A stretch of DNA of 9,211 nucleotides from JAGMDK01 sp023128695 (GTDB lineage Bacteria > Planctomycetota > Phycisphaerae > UBA1845 > Fen-1342), in contig DAOVQG010000191.1 of NCBI GenBank assembly GCA_030628805.1, forward strand, positions 1 to 9,211, read 5' to 3'. How positions within the stretch are numbered: position 1 is the stretch's first letter; each line of letters starts with the position of its first letter. A program made the position numbers and the translations under genes. The notes beneath the pieces are model-generated. The model was not told the DNA's origin and did no database searches. It saw only the letters and a list, made by a program, of their open reading frames with translations. This document shows positions 5,679 to 9,211 of this stretch, one piece after another.

Positions 5679-6506
5679 CTATGCCTCCCCGATCTCGAAA
5701 CGCACGTACCGGTTGACAGTCAATTCCGGACCCGCTTCCTGCAAAATCTGACCGACCGACTTCTTGTCTTCCTTCACGAACGGCTGCTCCAAAAGCACGA
5801 TCTCGGAATACCATTTATTGAGCTTGCCGGTCACGATCTTGTCGAGGATGTGCTCCGGCTTGCCCTGTACCTGTTCGGCCGCGATCTCCCGCTCCTGTTC
5901 AACCAGCTTCGGATCAACCTCATCCCGCCGCACGCACATCGGCCGCATCGCCGCGACGTGCATGCAGACGCCCGTGGCGAGTTCAGCAGGGCAGGCGGCG
6001 TTGAATTCCACCAAGACGCCTTTGCGGCCGTCGTGATGGAGGTAGTGTCCGATGTGGCCGGAGAGGACTCCGACCCGCCCGATCTTGATGTTCTCGCGGA
6101 TGCGGTTGACGGCGTCGTTGAGCAGGTCGCCGACCTTCCGCGCGGGCTCGCTCGGCAACGGCTGTTCGAGAATGTTCTCCGCCGTGGGGGCCTCTATCTG
6201 AGTCGCCGCCCGGGCCGCGGCCGCGGACAATTCGATGAAGTCCTCCGTACCGGCGACCGGAGCAGTCTCGCACAGGAGCTCGACGATCGCCGCCCGGCCG
6301 CTAGCCTCGTCGAGGTAGCACGTCAGGCGGCCCTCGCCGGTCTCTCGGCCGGCGCGCTTGCTGAGCTGCACCAGGCCCTTTTTCCGGAGCAGCTCGATTG
6401 CTTGTTGCTCATCGCCCCCGGCCTCATCGAGCGCCTTTTTGCACTCCATCATGGGCAGGCCGGTCTTCTCGCGGAGGTCCTTTACCATCCCCGCAGTGAT
6501 TGCCAT
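5679..6506 (-). CDS. tsf: Elongation factor Ts
   Basis: 275 residues, close to the usual bacterial length of about 280-300. EF-Ts exchanges GDP for GTP on EF-Tu during translation elongation in the cytoplasm. The N-terminal UBA-like domain is clear (VKDLREKTGLPMMECKKAL, 8-26), with the core and dimerisation regions after it (HVAAMRPMCV at 183-192; LLEQPFVKEDKKSVGQIL at 238-255). The usual TDFV-type stretch that contacts EF-Tu is replaced by CETAPVAGTEDF (79-90), which I associate with planctomycete EF-Ts. The ATG has GAGGAG at 6514-6519, 7 nt upstream. It follows rpsB by 91 bp in the same direction, and no separate promoter is obvious, so both are likely cotranscribed. Confidence 0.97.
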   Translation of the reverse strand: MAITAGMVKDLREKTGLPMMECKKALDEAGGDEQQAIELLRKKGLVQLSKRAGRETGEGRLTCYLDEASGRAAIVELLCETAPVAGTEDFIELSAAAARAATQIEAPTAENILEQPLPSEPARKVGDLLNDAVNRIRENIKIGRVGVLSGHIGHYLHHDGRKGVLVEFNAACPAELATGVCMHVAAMRPMCVRRDEVDPKLVEQEREIAAEQVQGKPEHILDKIVTGKLNKWYSEIVLLEQPFVKEDKKSVGQILQEAGPELTVNRYVRFEIGEA

Positions 6507-6542
6507 TGCTGGACTCCTCAGCTAACAAAATCTGGAAAAGAA

Positions 6543-6563
6543 CTCGCGGCGCGCCACCGCGAG
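6543..6563. promoter_or_regulatory. Intergenic hairpin between rpsB and tsf
   Basis: CTCGCGG (6543-6549) pairs with CCGCGAG (6557-6563) around a 7-nt loop. It sits in the 91-bp gap after the rpsB stop and before the tsf ribosome binding site. With no T-tract it may be a partial attenuator or a processing site that sets the ratio of the two products. This is inferred from position only. Confidence 0.4.
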
Positions 6564-6597
6564 CCCACGTTCATGTCAAGAACTACGTGCTCGAACC

Positions 6598-7530
6598 CTA
6601 CGCCGACGACTCTGCGCCGGCCGCGGGAGCTGGAGCTGGATTCGCCGTTTCCGGGGCAGATGCCGCGGGCGTCGCCACCGCTTCCGGGGCGGGGGCCTCG
6701 GTCGGCGGTGCGGCCGGCTGGGGCTCGGCCGGAGCAGGCTGTGCTTCACGCCGCCCGCCTTCCGGAATGCGCCGTCGTGGACGACGCTGCATGCCGCCCG
6801 TAGCCGGTCCCTCGCGTTTCTCCGCTGCTTCTGCCGGCTCGGGACGGGCCTTGCGGCCCTCCTCGGCCGCGCCGGTCAACTGGCGCATGATCAAATCGAT
6901 CCCGCGCATGGCGTCGTCGTTCCCGGGGATCGGAATATCGACCAGGTCCGGATCGCTGTCCGTGTCGAGCAGGCAGATCGTGGGGATCTCGAGCGCCCGG
7001 GCCTCGCGCAGCGCGTTCACTTCCTTGCGAACGTCAATCACCACCACCGCCCCCGGCAGGCGATTCATCTCCCGGATGCCGCTCAGGTTCCGCAGGATCT
7101 TGTGCAACTCGCGGGAGAGGGTGGATTTCATCTTCTTCGAGTAGCCCGTCTCCCACTGGGGGCTGGCCACCAGGGCCTCAAGCTCTTCGAGGCGTTGCAG
7201 CCGGGATCGGATTGTTCGGAAGTTGGTCAGCGTCCCGCCCAGCCAACGTTCGGAGACGTAATGCATCCCGCAGCGCTCGGCGTGCCGCTGGACCAACTCC
7301 CGAGCCTGCCGTTTGGTCCCGACGAAGAGCACGTCCCCGCCTTTGGAAACCAGCCGCGAGATGAACTTCTTGGCTCGCAGCAAGCCCCGCAGGGTCTCTC
7401 GAATGTCGATGATGTGGATCGAATTACGCTTCCCGTAGATGTACGGGGCCATCTTCGGGTTCCACCGGCTGCAACGGTGGCCGAAATGGATGCCCGCATC
7501 CAGCAGCTCACGGACCAGGGTGGATGCCAA
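6598..7530 (-). CDS. rpsB: 30S ribosomal protein S2
   Basis: 310 residues. S2 binds the 30S subunit late in assembly. Its core occupies about 1-222: LLDAGIHFGHRCSRWNPKM (9-27), IYGKRNSIHIIDI (31-43), FVGTKRQA (69-76), RWLGGTLTNF (95-104), DLVDIPIPGNDDAMRGI (195-211). It is longer than the E. coli protein (241 residues) because of a C-terminal tail at 223-310. The tail has a basic cluster (QRRPRRR, 248-254) followed by an Ala/Pro/Glu-rich stretch. The start is TTG at 7530: an in-frame TGA lies two codons upstream, the next ATG is residue 27 inside the conserved core, and a near-perfect Shine-Dalgarno sequence precedes it. tsf follows in the same operon. Confidence 0.97.
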   Translation of the reverse strand: MASTLVRELLDAGIHFGHRCSRWNPKMAPYIYGKRNSIHIIDIRETLRGLLRAKKFISRLVSKGGDVLFVGTKRQARELVQRHAERCGMHYVSERWLGGTLTNFRTIRSRLQRLEELEALVASPQWETGYSKKMKSTLSRELHKILRNLSGIREMNRLPGAVVVIDVRKEVNALREARALEIPTICLLDTDSDPDLVDIPIPGNDDAMRGIDLIMRQLTGAAEEGRKARPEPAEAAEKREGPATGGMQRRPRRRIPEGGRREAQPAPAEPQPAAPPTEAPAPEAVATPAASAPETANPAPAPAAGAESSA

Positions 7531-7533
7531 ACG

Positions 7534-7542
7534 TCACCTCCT
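7534..7542 (-). promoter_or_regulatory. Strong Shine-Dalgarno of rpsB, overlapping an in-frame TGA
   Basis: AGGAGGTGA on the minus strand can pair with nine bases of the 16S rRNA 3' end. The GGAGG core is 6 nt from the TTG start. The TGA inside it is in frame with rpsB, which excludes any upstream start. This strong site compensates for the weak TTG codon. Confidence 0.85.
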
Positions 7543-7594
7543 CTCTCCGTCGCGAGAGAGTCATCGTGCAGCCCTCCGGGCGACCCCCAGGGCT
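7541..7594 (-). promoter_or_regulatory. Structured rpsB leader (two hairpins)
   Basis: In transcript order, the first hairpin is AGCCCT (7594-7589) with AGGGCT (7575-7570), enclosing an inner GGG-TCG-CCC stem. The second is CTCTCTC (7560-7554), loop GCGACG, GAGAGAG (7547-7541), whose 3' arm touches the first bases of the Shine-Dalgarno. Ribosomal protein S2 represses its own operon through the leader in E. coli. A similar role here is only an inference. Confidence 0.45.
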
Positions 7595-7668
7595 TCTCAC
7601 ATTCATATCTTCCAACGAGCCCACCGCGGACCAGCGCCGGCTGCGGACGCCCCTTCCACAGAACCGCT

Positions 7669-7698
7669 ATAATACCATAATATTTGAACTAACGTCAA
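7669..7698 (-). promoter_or_regulatory. rpsB-tsf promoter (extended -10)
   Basis: On the minus strand the -35 is TTGACG (7698-7693), the spacer 18 bp, and the -10 is TATTAT (7674-7669), preceded by TGG, the TGn extended -10 motif. Transcription would start near 7662, giving a leader of about 130 nt before the TTG. The match to the housekeeping consensus is good for a high-expression ribosomal operon. Confidence 0.75.
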
Positions 7699-8037
7699 CA
7701 GCCCTCTGAGTAAATGTAGTTCTGGGGGTGCATGACAGTTTTGGCTGGGCGGCGGAGCAATCCGCAATCCTCTTTGGTTGCGGCCGAAGGCCGCGCCAAG
7801 GTCTCTGCGTGCTATGTGGTGAATCATCCTGGTTAAACCACATTTCCCTAACATCATTTCGATTGATAGGTTGTGCATATTTTGCGCGTTCCGGGAGCGC
7901 GCCCGGCAAAGATCAAAAAAGCAGAAGAATTCTGTTTTTTCTGTCACAACAGGCAAAATACAAGCTATAGTTGTTCTTATGGTAGCGAGTACCACTATGT
8001 TGGGCTTGCGGAAGGATTCGCATAATGCCCGCTCCGC
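7699..8037. other. Divergent intergenic region, AT-richer, with several dyads
   Basis: No convincing gene lies between the rpsB and lexA promoters. Visible structures are TTGG-TT-GCGGCC-GAA-GGCCGC-G-CCAA (7775-7799); ATGTGGT...ACCACAT (7814-7843) enclosing TGGTT-A-AACCA (7830-7840); CCGGG-AGCGCG-CCCGG (7892-7907); and TGGTA-GCGAG-TACCA (7980-7994). Base composition is clearly richer in A and T than in the flanking genes. No tRNA or rRNA features are present. Confidence 0.6.
7915..7940. terminator. Symmetric terminator-like hairpin (A6 stem T6)
   Basis: A6 (7915-7920), a bulged G, CAGAA (7922-7926), loop GAA, TTCTG (7930-7934), T6 (7935-7940). Both strands give a short hairpin followed by a T-run, so it could act in either direction. 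The GC content of the stem is low, so efficiency is doubtful. There is no identified transcript for it to end. Confidence 0.4.
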
Positions 8038-8066
8038 TTGACAGCGGCCTATTGTTAGGTTATTAT
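8038..8066 (+). promoter_or_regulatory. Promoter of the lexA transcription unit
   Basis: TTGACA (8038-8043) is a perfect -35. TATTAT (8061-8066) is one base from the -10 consensus, at exactly 17-bp spacing. Transcription would begin near 8073. The -10 lies inside the inverted repeats at 8057-8081, a layout typical of a repressed promoter. Confidence 0.85.
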
Positions 8067-8081
8067 TCGTACGAATAACCT
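8057..8081. promoter_or_regulatory. Candidate LexA operator: two overlapping dyads on the -10
   Basis: Dyad 1 is the perfect 16-bp palindrome TTATTCGTACGAATAA (8063-8078). Dyad 2 is AGGTTATT (8057-8064) and AATAACCT (8074-8081) with a 9-nt spacer. They share right-arm bases and are centred 1.5 bp apart. The block covers the -10 and the start site. LexA commonly represses its own gene from such a position, so LexA is the likely ligand. The sequence matches neither CTGT-N8-ACAG nor GAAC-N4-GTTC. The palindromes are seen; the identity of the bound protein is inferred. Confidence 0.6.
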
Positions 8082-8130
8082 GCGAACACGGGTGCAGGAA
8101 AGGTGGAGTGGCAACGCAAAGGAGTGCGTG

Positions 8131-8658
8131 GTGTCCACAAAGCAACAGCCGGAAGGACGCTTGCTGTGCGTGCTAGGGCCGGGGGGGGACTACCGTGCGG
8201 CCGTGCGGGACGCCGGGCCCGGTATGTTCGACGTTGAGTCTGAGCCTTTGACCACTGAGCAACTGCGCAGCTTGCGTCATTGCCTGTGTGGACAATTGCA
8301 TGGGCTAGCCTTGGCCGAAGCGGCCAAGCCCGTCGTCGAGCCGTCGGATGCCCGCGTCTGGAGCGTTACCGACCGCCCTCTGCCACCCGTGGTGTTCGGT
8401 TCTCTTAGTGCCTACCTGGCGGAGGAATACGATGCCACGAAACGCGAAGAAAAGACGGTCGCCACTGACGCCCAAGCAGTTCCGGGTACTCACCTTCATC
8501 CGGGATTACACCAACGCCCATGCGTACGCGCCCACCATGCAGGAGCAGGCGGACGAGTTCGGCGTCAGCAAGGTAACCGTGTTCGAGCACATCACCGCCC
8601 TGCAAAAGAAAGGGTACCTCAAGCGCTCCCGACACAAGGCACGCTCTTTGCGACTTAG
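8131..8658 (+). CDS. Hypothetical protein overlapping lexA
   Basis: 175 residues from the GTG at 8131, which has AAGGAG at 8119-8124, 6 nt upstream. It lies about 58 nt downstream of the predicted lexA-unit start site, so it would be the first gene of that transcript. I recognise no family. Residues 1 to about 103 (to 8439) look coding: mixed, moderately hydrophobic, with third positions mostly G or C. From about residue 102 onward the frame runs 227 bp through lexA in another frame, giving a His/Arg/Ala-rich tail that reads like out-of-frame translation. The true gene may once have ended near the lexA start and lost its stop, or the whole frame may be non-coding leader. GTG at 8092 is an alternative start without a good ribosome binding site. 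Confidence 0.4.
   Translation: MSTKQQPEGRLLCVLGPGGDYRAAVRDAGPGMFDVESEPLTTEQLRSLRHCLCGQLHGLALAEAAKPVVEPSDARVWSVTDRPLPPVVFGSLSAYLAEEYDATKREEKTVATDAQAVPGTHLHPGLHQRPCVRAHHAGAGGRVRRQQGNRVRAHHRPAKERVPQALPTQGTLFAT
8421..8426 (+). promoter_or_regulatory. Ribosome binding site of lexA
   Basis: GGAGGA lies 5 nt before the ATG at 8432. It decides this start against the in-frame ATG at 8348, whose extra 28 residues look unlike a LexA N-terminus. Confidence 0.85.
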
Positions 8659-9058
8659 CGAGGGGATCACTTTCCCCGACGAGCGGGCGACCTGCCTGCC
8701 GCTGGTCGGCGTGATCGCGGCCGGGCAGCCGATCGAGGCGATCGAAGACCGCGAGGTGCTCGACCTCGAAGAGATATTTATATCCCCGCATGAGACTTTC
8801 GTTCTGCGTGTGCGGGGTGACAGCATGAGCGGGGATCGCATCTGCGACGGTGATTATGTGGTCGCCGAGAAACGTGAAACCGCGCGCGACGGCGAGACGG
8901 TCGTGGCCTTGCTCGAAGACGGCGAGGCGACGCTCAAACGCTTCTATCGCGACAAGGAGGGCATCCGCCTTCAACCGACAAACCCGGAATACGAACCAAT
9001 CATTACCAAGGACGTGCGAATCCAGGGCGTTGTTGTGGGGGTGATACGGAGGTATTAA
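8432..9058 (+). CDS. lexA: LexA repressor (SOS regulator, S24 autoprotease)
   Basis: 208 residues, near the family length of about 200. LexA represses DNA-damage genes and cuts itself when RecA filaments form. A winged helix-turn-helix occupies about 10-72 (LTPKQFRVLTFI, YAPTMQEQADEFGVSKVTVFEHITALQKKGYL). The cleavage site is Ala97-Gly98 in VGVIAAGQP. The catalytic dyad is Ser131 in VRGDSM and Lys169 in ATLKRF, so it should be cleavage-competent. The end GVVVGVIRRY is typical. The start at 8432 is set by GGAGGA. The promoter at 8038-8066 with overlapping dyads suggests autoregulation. The recognition helix (VSKVTVFEHITAL) differs from E. coli, so a different SOS box is expected. The reading frame from 8131 overlaps its 5' part. 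Confidence 0.96.
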   Translation: MPRNAKKRRSPLTPKQFRVLTFIRDYTNAHAYAPTMQEQADEFGVSKVTVFEHITALQKKGYLKRSRHKARSLRLSEGITFPDERATCLPLVGVIAAGQPIEAIEDREVLDLEEIFISPHETFVLRVRGDSMSGDRICDGDYVVAEKRETARDGETVVALLEDGEATLKRFYRDKEGIRLQPTNPEYEPIITKDVRIQGVVVGVIRRY

Positions 9059-9211
9059 CCCTGAGAAAACTCACCGCGGAGCACGCTGAGATCGCAGAGG
9101 CCTAATAGAAGAGAACTTAACTAAGCTGACATTGAAAGATAAGTGCTACACACTGTCAAAAGGAAACTTGCTCGGATATCGCTGTAACTTCTTTCTCAAC
9201 AACACTCTGCA
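9059..9211. other. Region downstream of lexA
   Basis: No gene or clear terminator is visible. The text CACCGCGGAGCACGCTGAG (9074-9092) resembles an interspersed CACCGCGGAG repeat and partly matches 5650-5659. The rest is AT-richer and unassigned. Confidence 0.5.

Noticed and set aside
5850..6803. 317-residue plus-strand frame spanning tsf and the rpsB end
   Set aside because: It is antisense to two unmistakable translation genes and crosses their intergenic gap.
7508..7606. Short minus-strand leader reading frame (32 codons) overlapping the rpsB start
   Set aside because: It has only a poor, too-close GGAAG before its ATG and no recognisable attenuation peptide.
7941..7952. E. coli-type SOS box (CTGT...ACAG)
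   Set aside because: The half-sites are separated by 4 bases rather than 8, and the site lies about 90 bp upstream of the lexA -35.
7981..8040. tRNA-like text near the lexA promoter
   Set aside because: There is no T-loop GGTTCRA consensus, no acceptor stem pairing and no cloverleaf.
7603..8145. 180-residue minus-strand frame between rpsB and lexA
   Set aside because: It runs antisense through the lexA promoter and hairpins, has no family resemblance and no supported start.
8348..8431. 28-residue N-terminal extension of LexA
   Set aside because: GGAGGA directly precedes the ATG at 8432, and the extension does not resemble LexA.

Overview
The window is high-GC chromosomal DNA from a bacterium, most likely an uncultured member of the Planctomycetota. 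This placement is inferred from three things. The EF-Ts has a CETAPVAG stretch where most bacteria carry a TDFV-type motif. Gene spacers are packed with short GC-rich palindromic repeats of kinds I associate with planctomycete genomes. Two genes, rpsB and probably rnd, use TTG starts. No phage, plasmid, IS transposase, tRNA, rRNA or CRISPR array is visible.

Layout: five genes lie on the minus strand and read right to left: rpsB (ribosomal protein S2, TTG start at 7530), tsf (EF-Ts), rnd (RNase D), a radical SAM/SPASM protein, and a DUF362 protein. On the plus strand, divergent from rpsB, lie a hypothetical reading frame (from 8131) and lexA (8432-9058). rpsB and tsf form the classical translation operon, with a good extended -10 promoter about 130 nt upstream. 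rnd is separated from tsf by about 550 bp of repeats, so it probably has its own promoter. The radical SAM and DUF362 genes are separated from each other and from rnd by repeat blocks. Whether they are functionally linked is unknown.

The non-coding DNA is unusually structured. Region 1-193 has three 42-bp tandem repeats that supply the stop codon of the DUF362 gene. Region 1519-1857 is a mosaic of a REP-like palindrome, a 119-bp MITE-like inverted repeat, a 24-bp-arm inverted repeat and 16-bp tandem repeats. Region 3688-3930 has four complete 58-bp tandem repeats, each with a hairpin. Region 5245-5666 has several hairpins, two of which share one hexamer loop, plus an 8-bp microsatellite. Each of the three minus-strand genes rnd, radical SAM and DUF362 ends inside or within a few bases of a repeat block.

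The best regulatory signal is upstream of lexA: a consensus sigma70-type promoter (TTGACA, 17 bp, TATTAT) whose -10 lies inside two overlapping inverted repeats (8057-8081). This is what a LexA autoregulatory operator would look like, and it does not match the E. coli or Bacillus SOS box. I did not find clear evidence of a new multi-gene system. The most original leads are this operator, the long reading-frame overlap at lexA, the shared-loop hairpins and the repeat placement at gene ends.
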